A stretch of 64,000 nt of DNA from positions 1 through 64,000 of the forward strand of contig BDTM01000036.1 in NCBI GenBank assembly GCA_002898015.1, read 5' to 3'. Below the pieces are notes generated by a model, which searched no databases, had not been told where the DNA came from, and worked only from the letters and a program-made list of their open reading frames with translations. A program made the translations under genes and the position numbers. The stretch comes from a bacterium BMS3Bbin03 (GTDB taxonomy: Bacteria; Zhuqueibacterota; JdFR-76; BMS3Abin05). Of this stretch, positions 42,910 through 51,720 are shown piece by piece (within the stretch, counting starts at the first letter, position 1; each line of letters begins with the position of its first letter).

Positions 42910-43673
42910 TTAAAATTCCGTTTTTCCAAAATAAGGGATGTGGCGATCAACAAAATCCCGGAATAGGCTATTCCATATAAAACCGCATTGGGAACCGTGA
43001 GGGGCGGCAGGGCGAGATGCTCCACAACCGCCGTTTTAATATTAAAATTTTCTAAATTGGGGAGAACCGCATAGATAAACAGAAGAATTTTATTGGACGC
43101 ATTTTCGGGATGGAGCTGCGTAAAAAGTTTCAGCCCCGGGCTCAGATGTCCGGCAATAAAAATCAGGACGGTGAGCACGGCGCTCAACATGGGAGAAGTA
43201 AATGAAGAAAAGAACAGCGCCCAGGCCACCACTAACATAATTTCAAATAAAATAAGCAAAATCCCCGGGAGCAAGCCCAAATCGACATGGTGTTCAATCA
43301 GGAGATCAACCACCAGTAAGCTGACGGTCATCACAAAAATATTCGCAAAAACGGTCAAAAGCAGGCCGGCATACTTGCCTAAAACAATCTGCCAGCGATG
43401 GATAGGTTTTGTGACCAGCATATAAATGGTTTTTCGTTCGATGTCCTGGTAAATCAGGCGAATCCCGATAAAAACGGCGATCAAAAGCCCAAAAATGGAC
43501 ATGGCGGCCAGGCCGAAATCCTTAACCAATTTTACCTGCTGATTAAGCGACCAACTGCCGATCACCAGCGAAATCCCGATGATAAAAACCGCAAAAAATA
43601 GAATATTGTACATCACCCGGTCACGAATTGTTTCCTGAAATGTGTTCCCTGCAATCACCCAGATCGCTTTCAA
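42906..43673 (-). CDS. ABC-2 type transporter permease
   Basis: A 255-residue membrane protein with about six hydrophobic segments and the start FQETIRDRVMYNILFFAVFIIG, usual for ABC-2 permeases paired with CcmA/NatA-like ATPases. The segment YQDIERKTIYMLVTKPIHRWQIVLGKY is the cytosolic coupling region of the family. Translation begins at a TTG that overlaps the ATPase stop (TTGA), which couples their expression. The transported substrate is unknown. Confidence 0.85.
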   Translation of the reverse strand: MKAIWVIAGNTFQETIRDRVMYNILFFAVFIIGISLVIGSWSLNQQVKLVKDFGLAAMSIFGLLIAVFIGIRLIYQDIERKTIYMLVTKPIHRWQIVLGKYAGLLLTVFANIFVMTVSLLVVDLLIEHHVDLGLLPGILLILFEIMLVVAWALFFSSFTSPMLSAVLTVLIFIAGHLSPGLKLFTQLHPENASNKILLFIYAVLPNLENFNIKTAVVEHLALPPLTVPNAVLYGIAYSGILLIATSLILEKRNFK

Positions 43674-44581
43674 TTTTTCGTTTCCTCCATAAAAATATCT
43701 TCAAGAGTTTTGTGATGCGGTTTCACCCTTAAAATCCGGCCGTCGTTGCCTAAAATCCACCGGATGGCTTCTTCTGCCGATTGTTCATCTTTCGTAAAAA
43801 TAGTACTCCGGTGATCCTGTGCCGCCATCGTCCAGGGAGAGACCTCCGGACTGGCGGGCACGGCCTTCTTCCAGAGGCACATGATTTCGATGGAATCGAC
43901 TTCAATTTCAAACAGCTCCGACATGGAGGCCTGACGAACCAACTGCCCGTTGTTCAGAATCCCGATCCGGTCGCTGATGACCTCTGCATCCGACAGAATG
44001 TGAGAACTAAAGAAAACGGTCTTCCCCTGGTTTTTCAGTGACAAAATAATTTCCCGGAACGTCTTCCGCCCCATTGGATCCAATCCGGTCATGGGTTCAT
44101 CCAGGATCAGCAGATCGGGATCGTGAATGAGGGTCTGAGCCAATCCGAGCCGCTGCAGCATGCCGCGCGAAAACTTTCGGAGCTGAAGTTTCTCTTTTCC
44201 GTCCAGTCCGACGAGCTTTAACAATTCGGGAATTCGTTCCCTGTAATCTGATTTTGACAAATTATAAAGCTGTGCTGTAAAAGCCATGAATTCTTTTGCC
44301 GTGAGATAGTCGTAAAAGTAGGGCTGATCGGGAAGGTAGCCGATTTTTTGCCGCGATCTTTTTTCAAGATGCGAAACGCCGTCGATTAAAATTTCACCGG
44401 CATCCGGGAAAATAACGCTCAAAATAAGTTTAATTGTCGTGCTTTTTCCGGCACCGTTCGGGCCTAAAAATGCAAATACTTCGCCTTTTTTGATCTCTAA
44501 ATTTAAATCCTTCAGAGCCGGAACTTTTTTAGGAATTAATCCGCTTGAATATGATTTTTGAACATGTGTTAATGTCAGCAT
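43670..44581 (-). CDS. ABC transporter ATP-binding protein
   Basis: A 303-residue ATPase of the ABC-2/CcmA type. Walker A is GPNGAGKST, the Q-loop YLPDQPYF, the signature FSRGMLQRLGLAQ and Walker B LLILDEPMTGLDP, followed by the switch His in FFSSHILSD. The C-terminal part after about 215 is an extension typical of exporters such as NatA. The start is placed at 44581, where GGAG lies 8 bases upstream; a longer form from 44593 is possible. It is the first gene of a three-gene unit with the permease and the TPR-like protein. Confidence 0.88.
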   Translation of the reverse strand: MLTLTHVQKSYSSGLIPKKVPALKDLNLEIKKGEVFAFLGPNGAGKSTTIKLILSVIFPDAGEILIDGVSHLEKRSRQKIGYLPDQPYFYDYLTAKEFMAFTAQLYNLSKSDYRERIPELLKLVGLDGKEKLQLRKFSRGMLQRLGLAQTLIHDPDLLILDEPMTGLDPMGRKTFREIILSLKNQGKTVFFSSHILSDAEVISDRIGILNNGQLVRQASMSELFEIEVDSIEIMCLWKKAVPASPEVSPWTMAAQDHRSTIFTKDEQSAEEAIRWILGNDGRILRVKPHHKTLEDIFMEETKN

Positions 44582-44772
44582 TTCACACTCCATTATTTCC
44601 AGACTATATTATCGGCAAAAAATGGGTAAAAATGAGGGGGGAAGGAAGGTTTTTTTGAACGCATTTTTCGGATTGGTCCAACGACCTCACAAACTTACAA
44701 ACCGCCGGGGGCACAAAGAAGACGCAAAGGGACCAGAATGGGCGCTTCCGTAATCTTTACGCCTTCTTTACA

Positions 44773-45537
44773 TCAGGATGATTGTGCTTCGTTGATTTCC
44801 TGAAGCAATTTCATGAATCTTGCGGAATCATTTTTCATATTTGAGTTGTTAAACATGACATAACCGAGTTTATCCAGGGAAAGCACATGCTCAAGCAGTT
44901 TCCGGAGATCTTCATCAGGATACTGGTACCGGTAACTGATGCGTCCGTGAAGCCGGAAGTAGAAAAAATCTCCCGCCAGATGCGAGCCTCTAAACGGATC
45001 GATGCCATGGACAAGATTCAATTCCGAACATAGCTCTTTAACAAGATGGGGATCCCAGTTTCCGCGGGGTTCCCATAAAAATTGGAAATTCCCGCGATTG
45101 ATGGATGTGAAGAATTTTCGCAAATTTTTGATATGAATTTCAGTCGGGGTGAAGCTGCCGGGACACTGAAAAATCAGAATACGCGCCTGCATGGCCTGGG
45201 CAATTTTTTTCGTTTCCTCCCATGCTTTAAACACCACACGGGTGGGTTTGAAAAAGCCGTAATCCGTTTTATGCATATAGTTAATGGGGGCCCTCATCCG
45301 GCGATAAGTCGGGCTGGTGGCTTCATGCGTAATGGCCTGCCACACTTTCATGTTAAATTCAAAATTTGCAGGAGCGTCTCTCCGCCATTTGTAAGCCGTT
45401 TCGCTCCGGGGCAACTGGTAAAATGTCTGCTGGATTTCTACCACCGGATAGTGCTTGTAATAAAGAGTTCGAGCTTCCGGAAATCCACAACATCCTACAC
45501 GGATACCCGCCAGGGTTTCAGCGTGTTGTTCTGACAA
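44773..45537 (-). CDS. DUF72 family protein (YecE-like)
   Basis: A 254-residue protein of the DUF72 TIM-barrel family, with RVGCCGFPEARTLYYKHYPVVEIQQTFYQLP near the start and PANFEFNMKVWQAITHEATSPTYRR next, both conserved in the family. The C-terminal part has VMFNNSNMKNDSARFMKLL. The molecular function is unknown. Translation appears to start at TTG 45537, preceded by AAAGGAA; no ATG is close. It is shorter than most members by only a few residues. Confidence 0.8.
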   Translation of the reverse strand: MSEQHAETLAGIRVGCCGFPEARTLYYKHYPVVEIQQTFYQLPRSETAYKWRRDAPANFEFNMKVWQAITHEATSPTYRRMRAPINYMHKTDYGFFKPTRVVFKAWEETKKIAQAMQARILIFQCPGSFTPTEIHIKNLRKFFTSINRGNFQFLWEPRGNWDPHLVKELCSELNLVHGIDPFRGSHLAGDFFYFRLHGRISYRYQYPDEDLRKLLEHVLSLDKLGYVMFNNSNMKNDSARFMKLLQEINEAQSS

Positions 45538-45648
45538 AATTGCGTTCCTTTCCTTTTGTGTCAGATCATTGACATAAGATGCGTATTACTTCTTTGCGAT
45601 GAAGACAATTTCCTGAGAATTTTCGAGTCGATATTCGTTTACAGCATG

Positions 45649-45990
45649 TTAACAGGATATATGAAAAGCTCCGACAATATTTTGGGTTTCAGATAAACGA
45701 TTGTAAATCTTAACGGCTTTACCGGTCGTTTCAACGATCAACTGGACTCCCTGTGCCGTGAGCCAGTTCTTCGTTTCTTCCGGCACTTTCATCATTCCGA
45801 ATTTGCCGGCTCCCAAAACCAGAATTGTGGGATGCGCCTCCTCGATGACGGAACGGATGTCCTCTATATCGAGCCGGTGGCTCTCTGTGCGCCACCAATC
45901 GGGTTTTATTTCATTCCCGATTAAAATAAGATCGTGGGTAAACGGCTTTCCGTCAATCACGATCTTTCCAAAGCGATAGCCCGTAATCAT
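45649..45990 (-). CDS. Mth938-like (DUF498) domain protein
   Basis: A 113-residue protein of the Mth938/NDUFAF3 fold: GYRFGKIVIDGKPFTHDLILIG, then PTILVLGAGKFG and QGVQLIVETTGKAVKIYNRL. Relatives include a mitochondrial complex I assembly factor, while bacterial functions are unknown. It follows a small orphan gene by 9 bases, likely in the same transcript. Confidence 0.8.
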   Translation of the reverse strand: MITGYRFGKIVIDGKPFTHDLILIGNEIKPDWWRTESHRLDIEDIRSVIEEAHPTILVLGAGKFGMMKVPEETKNWLTAQGVQLIVETTGKAVKIYNRLSETQNIVGAFHISC

Positions 45991-45999
45991 TTTCTTCTC

Positions 46000-46260
46000 T
46001 TACGCATCAAATTGAAAAGATTCATAATCGTCTAAATACCATTCCTTCTTGCTTTCGTCGTATAAAACATCCACAATTTGCCGATTTTTTAACTGGAGCT
46101 GGAAGTACAAATGCGTGGCCGACGGTGTGCGGACAGCCTGCATTTTAGCGCGTTGAAGTATTGTGTTCACCGGAAAGCGTTTTCCGCGAACAATAAGCAC
46201 TTTTGGAGTTACGGGATTCTTAAATGTAGATGTACACTCCATGTAAACTAATTTTCTCAT
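46000..46260 (-). CDS. Hypothetical protein, 86 residues
   Basis: A small protein without recognised domains: MRKLVYMECTSTFKNPVTPK at the start, a basic middle (VLIVRGKRFPVNTILQRAK) and an aromatic, acidic end (EWYLDDYESFQFDA). It has no signal peptide or membrane segment. Its position 9 bases before the Mth938-like gene, in the same orientation, suggests cotranscription. Its closeness to the next gene and balanced composition support it being real. Confidence 0.5.
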   Translation of the reverse strand: MRKLVYMECTSTFKNPVTPKVLIVRGKRFPVNTILQRAKMQAVRTPSATHLYFQLQLKNRQIVDVLYDESKKEWYLDDYESFQFDA

Positions 46261-46473
46261 TTCGGGTTCATTTATAAAGAACTATCATTACGAAGACCGA
46301 ATGGCAGATTAAACATCTCGATTGCTGATAAAAAAGTGTCGTTCTCAGGAGTCAAATTAAGTGTTGAAAAATTCTGGAAAGAATAACTATTAAATTATAA
46401 TAAAATTGTTTTTAATACGCAAGCATTTATTTTTAAAAATAATTTTTTAGGAGGCTTTCGTTTGGCCATAAAA

Positions 46474-46499
46474 AAAGAGATCGCTTAAGCGATCTCTTT
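46474..46499 (-). terminator. Intrinsic terminator (possibly bidirectional)
   Basis: A perfect 11-bp stem AAAGAGATCGC / GCGATCTCTTT with a TTAA loop. It lies 44 bases after the stop of the small lipoprotein gene, and on the minus strand the stem runs into TTTTTTATGG, a U-tract. Confidence 0.75.
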
Positions 46500-46542
46500 C
46501 AATTAAAAGCTTGCCATCCGGGATCAAATATTATCCATATTC

Positions 46543-46737
46543 TTACTTTGCGCCTGATGTATCGTGTGCAGTTGTTTCAACTTTGGTTGTTTCAACTGCA
46601 GTAGTTCCGGCCGGAGCCGTTTTTTGTTCAATCTTTTGAGTAGCTTTACCGGCTTCCTTCTTTTTGCTGCAGCCAACACTCAACGTCAGCGTTGGTAAAG
46701 CAACCAATAATGCGACCACCATTACTTTTTTAAACAT
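46543..46737 (-). CDS. Small lipoprotein, Thr/Lys-rich
   Basis: A 64-residue protein: signal peptide MFKKVMVVALLVALPTLTLS followed by VGC-SKKK, so Cys23 would carry lipid. The mature part is hydrophilic, rich in Thr, Lys and Ala, and has no recognised domain. The start at 46737 is set by GGAGG 7 bases upstream; an in-frame ATG 17 codons earlier would hide the signal. It has its own terminator and is probably expressed alone. Function unknown. Confidence 0.65.
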   Translation of the reverse strand: MFKKVMVVALLVALPTLTLSVGCSKKKEAGKATQKIEQKTAPAGTTAVETTKVETTAHDTSGAK

Positions 46738-46844
46738 ATCGCCACCTCCTTCCAGGGTTTTATCAAACTTAATGGCAAGCTTTAACAATCTTCACCATCC
46801 AGCAATATATAATTTTCTAAAGAAAATAGCAACATAAATTTTAA

Positions 46845-48512
46845 TCAAATTTTATATAAATAGCGTTTTATTTTCTTTGTCGGCGTTTTTTGAAACGGTT
46901 CAGGCTGCTCGTAAATTTCGTGAATTTTTGAAAAGCCTGCAACTCTTTTATTTACTACATGTTTGAGATCCTGCAGCAGATTATTGATTCGGGTGCGTAT
47001 TTCTGATTCGGTCAGGTTCTGTTTGGAAAATTCAAGATCCAGGACGTCATAATCGAGATAAACTTTTGCGATTATTTTCCGATCTCTTCCTAAAACCAGA
47101 GATTCCATCACATAAGAAGACTCATTCAAAATTTCTTCGATCTCTTCCGGGTAAATATTTTCACCATTCGATCCCACAATCACATTTTTTGACCGCCCTT
47201 TGATAAACAGGTAGCCTTCTTCATCCAGATAGCCTCGGTCACCTGTAATAAGCCAGCCGTCATCGGTTAGGACTTCTTTGGAAACCACCGGGTTATTAAA
47301 ATAGCCCGGCATGATGTTGGGTCCCTTTGCGTAGATTTCACCGATTCCGGTGATTGGATCCCGATCCACAATCTTTAGGGTGACTTCCGGCACGGCAGGC
47401 CCCGTCGAAGAGACTTTCACTTTTTCCAGGGGATTGGCCGCCAGCAGCGGAGAGGCTTCTGTCAGCCCGTAGCCGGTTGTGTAAGGAATTTTTGCCTCCC
47501 GCATGAAATTCTCCACGTCCGGGGAGATGGCCGCTCCGCCAAACACAAAAAATCGTATTCCGCCGCCGAATGCTTCTAATAATTTCTTGCCGGCCAGTTT
47601 GTTTAATAACTTCCGAAAGACCGAAAACTTGTAGAGCTCACGCGTCAGCGGTTTTTTATTAATTTCTGCAAGCACCTTTTTTTTATAGATTTTCTCCATG
47701 ATAAGCGGGACAGAGAGAATAATCGTGGGTTTGACCTTTTGCATGGCAGGAAGAAGCGTCATCGCCGTCGGGAGGCCTTCGATATAATAAATGGTGGCAC
47801 CGAAATACAAAGCGGCCAAAAAGCCCATCGAGGCTTCATAAGCGTGCGATAAAGGAAGAATCGAAAGGAGGCGATCTTCCGTACTGACAGAAATAATCTG
47901 CGACACACTCAACACATTCGAGACAATATTCTTGTGCGTCAGCATAACTCCTTTGGAATTACCGGTTGTCCCGGAAGTGTAAATAATGCACGCCAGATCG
48001 TCTTCTTCACGCGGATATTCCTCGAACTTTTTTACACCGGTTTCAGCGGCAACAACGGCTTTTGTCAATGTATTGCTGTCACAACCGTCGACACGAAATT
48101 CAAAGTCATCCAGCGACAGAATGCATTCCAACTGTCCCAATTTGCCGTCTTCTAATTTTGAAGCCATTTTTTTCGTGGTGAAGAGAAGCCGGGCTCCGGA
48201 ATTCCGGATAATGTGGTGAATTTGCGTGGGGTGAAATTCAGTCAGAATCGGGACAACGACCCGGCCTGACGTCACAATTGCAAAATAGGCGGCTCCCCAA
48301 AGCGGGCTGTTTTCCGCTAAAATGGCGACACGGTCGCCCTTTTTTAGTTTTTTCCACTGCAGCACTTTAGAAATTTGATGAACAAGCTCTTTAATATCCG
48401 AGTAGGTGAACGGTGTATCACCGACCATTGCAAGCGCATTTTGGTCCGGGAATGCCTCAAAACTGCTGTAAATTAAATCGCGAATTGTTCTTTTGCTTAA
48501 AGTTTGTCCCAT
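46845..48512 (-). CDS. Long-chain acyl-CoA synthetase (AMP-forming, third)
   Basis: A 555-residue ligase with the phosphate loop IIYTSGTTGNSKG, GYGLTEASPLLAANPLEKV, the hinge GWLITGDRGYLDEEGYLFIKGRSKNVIVGSNGENIYPEEIEE and the C-terminal Lys in FQKTPTKKIKRYL. The motif GSNGENIYPEEIE is typical of long-chain fatty acyl-CoA or acyl-ACP ligases used in membrane lipid turnover. It is distant in sequence from the two ligases of the first cluster. AAAGGAAA precedes the ATG. It is transcribed alone. Confidence 0.85.
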   Translation of the reverse strand: MGQTLSKRTIRDLIYSSFEAFPDQNALAMVGDTPFTYSDIKELVHQISKVLQWKKLKKGDRVAILAENSPLWGAAYFAIVTSGRVVVPILTEFHPTQIHHIIRNSGARLLFTTKKMASKLEDGKLGQLECILSLDDFEFRVDGCDSNTLTKAVVAAETGVKKFEEYPREEDDLACIIYTSGTTGNSKGVMLTHKNIVSNVLSVSQIISVSTEDRLLSILPLSHAYEASMGFLAALYFGATIYYIEGLPTAMTLLPAMQKVKPTIILSVPLIMEKIYKKKVLAEINKKPLTRELYKFSVFRKLLNKLAGKKLLEAFGGGIRFFVFGGAAISPDVENFMREAKIPYTTGYGLTEASPLLAANPLEKVKVSSTGPAVPEVTLKIVDRDPITGIGEIYAKGPNIMPGYFNNPVVSKEVLTDDGWLITGDRGYLDEEGYLFIKGRSKNVIVGSNGENIYPEEIEEILNESSYVMESLVLGRDRKIIAKVYLDYDVLDLEFSKQNLTESEIRTRINNLLQDLKHVVNKRVAGFSKIHEIYEQPEPFQKTPTKKIKRYLYKI

Positions 48513-48657
48513 CTTTTGGTTTCCTTTAATGTCATTTTCAGGCGTGCCAATCTTATTTTAAGCATTTCATTTTAAAATTACAATGAATATTTTCAAAATA
48601 TAAAAGTTTATTTTGAAATACCCAAAATGATGGATCGATGATTCAAAGAAAAGTCCG

Positions 48658-49809
48658 TTAGGCAGAAACCCGAAATCCAAGCGCCCACAATTTTTTTACG
48701 ACCGAATCTCTGCCGTTTTCTAATTTGATTCGCGTGTTTGAAAATTCCCTTCGTACCGGGTAATCCCTGCGCAAGGCATCAAAATACGCACCCCGCTCCG
48801 CTTCAGGCAGAGCCGTTATTTTTCGAAGCCGTCTGTCATCTTCACGGATGGCATACACTTTTTGTATAATATTCTGAATGATTTCTTCATCCCGTTTTTC
48901 ACCCGCCCTTATTATCAGTTCAGGCACTGCCGGCGGCGGCACTAATTTTTCCGGGCGCCACGCGGGTTCTCTTCCCAGAAATTTGCACACTGCATCGTAA
49001 ATCATTCGGGTGCCGTTGACTTTTGCATCAAATGAGTAACCGGCGGTGTGCGGCGTGCCGATTGTGACAAGCGATAACAATTCTGAGTCAATGTGCGGTT
49101 CATTTTCCCAGACGTCTAAAACCACCGGCTGAAGCCCGGCTTTTTTCAATTTCTCTTTTAAGGCAGCATTGTCCACCACTGGCCCGCGGGAGGTGTTGAT
49201 CAAAACAGAACCCGATTTGAGACACGCCAGTTTTTTGGCATCCATTAAGTGAAATGTTTTATCGATTCCGCCAAATGTTAAGGGCACGTGCCACGTGAGG
49301 ATGTCGGCATTCAAAAGCACCTCTTTTAGAGGCAGAAAACGCGGATCGCCGGTTTCCCGTTTAAGGGGCGGATCATTTTCAAGCACGGCCATTCCAAGAG
49401 ACCGGGCACGTGCGGCCACCTTACTGCCGATGTGTCCCACCCCAATCACCCCCAGTGTTTTATCAGAAAGTGTCCACCCAAATCGGAGCGCCAGATCAAA
49501 CAAGGCTGCAAAGACATATTCTGCGACGGAATTGGCGTTGCTCCCTGCGGCATTTGAAAAACCAATTCCCTCCCGGCGCAGATAATCCAAATCGATATGA
49601 TCAGTACCCGTCGTGGCGGTGGCCACAAATTTGACCCGGCTGTTTTTCAGAAGATTTCGATCCGCTTTTGTGACCGAACGCACCAGCAAAATATCGGCGC
49701 TTCGAACCATTCCCGGTGTGATTTTCCTCCCCGGAACAGTCAGCACATCTCCGAACCCGGCGAAGGCTTCGCGCACAAACGGGATATTTTCGTCAGCGAT
49801 AATTTTCAT
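48658..49809 (-). CDS. pdxB: 4-phosphoerythronate dehydrogenase
   Basis: A 383-residue D-2-hydroxyacid dehydrogenase of the PdxB type, which oxidises 4-phospho-D-erythronate in the DXP-dependent pyridoxal 5'-phosphate pathway. The N-terminal MKIIADENIPFVREAF and VRSVTKADRNLL are characteristic. The NAD motif GVIGVGHIGSKVA is near 122-134, and the catalytic Arg, Glu and His lie in NTSRGPVVD, WENEPHID and GTPHTAGYS. The extra C-terminal dimerisation part of about 90 residues is present. No other pdx gene is in view. The ribosome site is weak. Confidence 0.9.
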   Translation of the reverse strand: MKIIADENIPFVREAFAGFGDVLTVPGRKITPGMVRSADILLVRSVTKADRNLLKNSRVKFVATATTGTDHIDLDYLRREGIGFSNAAGSNANSVAEYVFAALFDLALRFGWTLSDKTLGVIGVGHIGSKVAARARSLGMAVLENDPPLKRETGDPRFLPLKEVLLNADILTWHVPLTFGGIDKTFHLMDAKKLACLKSGSVLINTSRGPVVDNAALKEKLKKAGLQPVVLDVWENEPHIDSELLSLVTIGTPHTAGYSFDAKVNGTRMIYDAVCKFLGREPAWRPEKLVPPPAVPELIIRAGEKRDEEIIQNIIQKVYAIREDDRRLRKITALPEAERGAYFDALRRDYPVRREFSNTRIKLENGRDSVVKKLWALGFRVSA

Positions 49810-49891
49810 GAATTAAACTGAATAAACCCCTATCTTTTAACCGCTAATCCGGTTATTTAATCGTGGTTTATCGGTGCATGAATCATTCAAC

Positions 49892-50806
49892 TTAGAAGAT
49901 TTTGAATAGCTGGAAATTTGCCCCCTGTAAATATTTACCGAGGTTATGCTTGAGATTGGTTGAAATCGAATCCAGGTTATTAGCGGAGCTCTGAAATTTA
50001 TTGAACACGTCTTCATTATAAATAAGTTTGGCCAGAGTGCCCTTTTTGTTCCGTAGCTGATTCGTTAAGTCTTTGAGTGAACCTGTAAAAGTATTTAATT
50101 GCAGCGAAAACTGCTTGAGTTGTGTAAGCGTGGTGTCGATATCCGCCGTATGAACCACGACAAGATTGTTTATTCGTTTTGCACTCTCATTTAAACGATT
50201 TACGGAAATCTGCATTTCCTTTGTATTTTTTCTCACAAAATCCGACAATTGGTTCGAGACGTATTCGATGTTATGAACACTATTCCGAAAAGACTTTTGT
50301 ATATTGGAATTTCCGATTGTAGAATCAAGCGTTGTTTTGAATGTGCCGAGCACCTCATGCGCCTGTTTGGCCAGACTGCCGGCCAGGCCGATCAACTCCG
50401 GGATGGAGGGCGTATAGGCCCCGATCAGGGGCGATTTTAAATGTTTCAGATCCAAAGGCGGTTCCTGATCGCCGGGAGAAATTTCAACACACTTTCCTCC
50501 CATTAATTCCGTCATTTCAATCGACGCTCTTGCATTTTGATAAAGAACCACCTCTTTGCTCAGTAAAATTTTAACAAGCACCTGGTTTTTCATCAAAACG
50601 ATCTGCTTCACTTTTCCTTTTCGAACACCGTTGACGGTGACCGGGTTGCCTTCTTCCAGACCGGACGCATTGTTAAACACGATACTAATGCTGTTTTTGT
50701 TGGCGCTAAAGCTGTAACCCTTCGCCCAGATGATCCCAAAAAACAGAATAAACAACCCCAGCACCACAAATAGTCCGACTTCAACTTCAGGGCTTTTAAT
50801 ATTCAT
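49892..50806 (-). CDS. MlaD/MCE-domain lipid transport protein
   Basis: A 304-residue protein with one N-terminal membrane segment (EVGLFVVLGLFILFFGIIWAKG) and an MCE domain (about 38-115) with VTVNGVRKGKVKQI and GGKCVEISPG. The C-terminal half is helical with repeated Asn, Ser and Leu, a coiled-coil-like stalk (about 130-280). Such proteins bind phospholipids as periplasmic oligomers for ABC-driven transport between membranes. The MlaE/MlaF genes are not adjacent; instead it follows PTS IIB by 3 bases, which suggests cotranscription with the PTS genes. Confidence 0.85.
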   Translation of the reverse strand: MNIKSPEVEVGLFVVLGLFILFFGIIWAKGYSFSANKNSISIVFNNASGLEEGNPVTVNGVRKGKVKQIVLMKNQVLVKILLSKEVVLYQNARASIEMTELMGGKCVEISPGDQEPPLDLKHLKSPLIGAYTPSIPELIGLAGSLAKQAHEVLGTFKTTLDSTIGNSNIQKSFRNSVHNIEYVSNQLSDFVRKNTKEMQISVNRLNESAKRINNLVVVHTADIDTTLTQLKQFSLQLNTFTGSLKDLTNQLRNKKGTLAKLIYNEDVFNKFQSSANNLDSISTNLKHNLGKYLQGANFQLFKIF

Positions 50807-50809
50807 TTT

Positions 50810-51298
50810 TTAACTCATTTTATTTAAAAGTTTGATGATGTCTATTTGTCTGCCATTTGGCACGTCGCGTGCCTCAACTTTCACGCCTTTTTCACAGAGT
50901 TTTTTAAAAAAGTAAATATCTTCATCCGAAACAAACACATAAGAAACGATTTCTTTTGCATTTTCTTTATAGTGTATTCCCCCCACATTTATCTCCTTAA
51001 AGGAGACCCCTGCTTCCAAAAGCTTCCAGGCGTCTTTAGGAGACTCCACCAACAAAATAATTCTTTCCTGCTCAAATAATTCCGATTGACTAAATTTTTC
51101 CGTCCGTTCAATCGTCATAACATCTATTTTTAAATCCGAATCCGAATAAGCATTTAAGTAAAGATCCCTTTCCCATCCGCTGTTCGCCACCTCATCGTTA
51201 CAAAGGATGATGCGTTCCGGCTGCAGAGCATGTACCCACCCCACCACGACCTGACCATGAATCAGACGATCATCAATCCTGACCAACACAAAAGGCAT
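50810..51298 (-). CDS. PTS mannose-family IIB component
   Basis: A 162-residue cytosolic IIB subunit of the mannose/fructose/sorbose PTS family. The phosphorylatable His is His14 in IDDRLIHGQVVVGW. The strands VSYVFVSDEDI and VEARDVPNGRQ match the family end. No IIC or IID membrane genes are nearby, so a role in regulation or signalling rather than sugar uptake is likely. GGGAG precedes the ATG; the gene lies two bases after IIA. Confidence 0.88.
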   Translation of the reverse strand: MPFVLVRIDDRLIHGQVVVGWVHALQPERIILCNDEVANSGWERDLYLNAYSDSDLKIDVMTIERTEKFSQSELFEQERIILLVESPKDAWKLLEAGVSFKEINVGGIHYKENAKEIVSYVFVSDEDIYFFKKLCEKGVKVEARDVPNGRQIDIIKLLNKMS

Positions 51299-51300
51299 GT

Positions 51301-51693
51301 TTAAGCGTCTCCCGGGAAAATATCGATGCCCCGAAGTGCATCTATTTTCAATATTTCAAGAAGTCCGGACAGGGGCAACTCATCTCGTTTGGTTAAAAAC
51401 GACAGCAGCATGGGCAAATTTAAGCCTGAAATTACCGATATATTGGGACGCTCTTTTGCGACGCGACATGCCACGTGCCAGGGATTCCCCCCTTTTAAGC
51501 CTACGAAAACAATAGTCTTATCATCATTATCGTCACGTTCGACAATCTTCTCAAGACGAACTTTCAAGTCTTTCGGAGATAATCCTGCACTGGAAAGACT
51601 GTCGATACGGTTTGCCGGCCCCACAATCCGAAAAGCCGTATTGACAAAAGCTTTGCCTAAATCACTGTGTGTCAGAACAATACCGTTTATCAT
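51301..51693 (-). CDS. PTS mannose-family IIA component
   Basis: A 130-residue IIA-Man type protein with the phospho-acceptor His8 or so in GIVLTHSDLGKAF. It has KTIVFVGLKGGNPWHVACRVA and SGLNLPMLLSFL, the conserved active-site surroundings. It would pass phosphate from HPr (not in the window) to IIB. It follows hprK by 27 bases in the same orientation, so HPr phosphorylation and this IIA are likely controlled together. GGGAG directly abuts the ATG. Confidence 0.88.
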   Translation of the reverse strand: MINGIVLTHSDLGKAFVNTAFRIVGPANRIDSLSSAGLSPKDLKVRLEKIVERDDNDDKTIVFVGLKGGNPWHVACRVAKERPNISVISGLNLPMLLSFLTKRDELPLSGLLEILKIDALRGIDIFPGDA

Positions 51694-51720
51694 CTCCCAA
51701 CCTGTTTAAACATCCGGAAT

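Noticed and set aside
46441..46500. Small leader peptide on the plus strand near the 46474 hairpin (GGAGG then TTG)
   Set aside because: Only eight codons, running straight into the terminator of the opposite-strand gene; coincidence is more likely.
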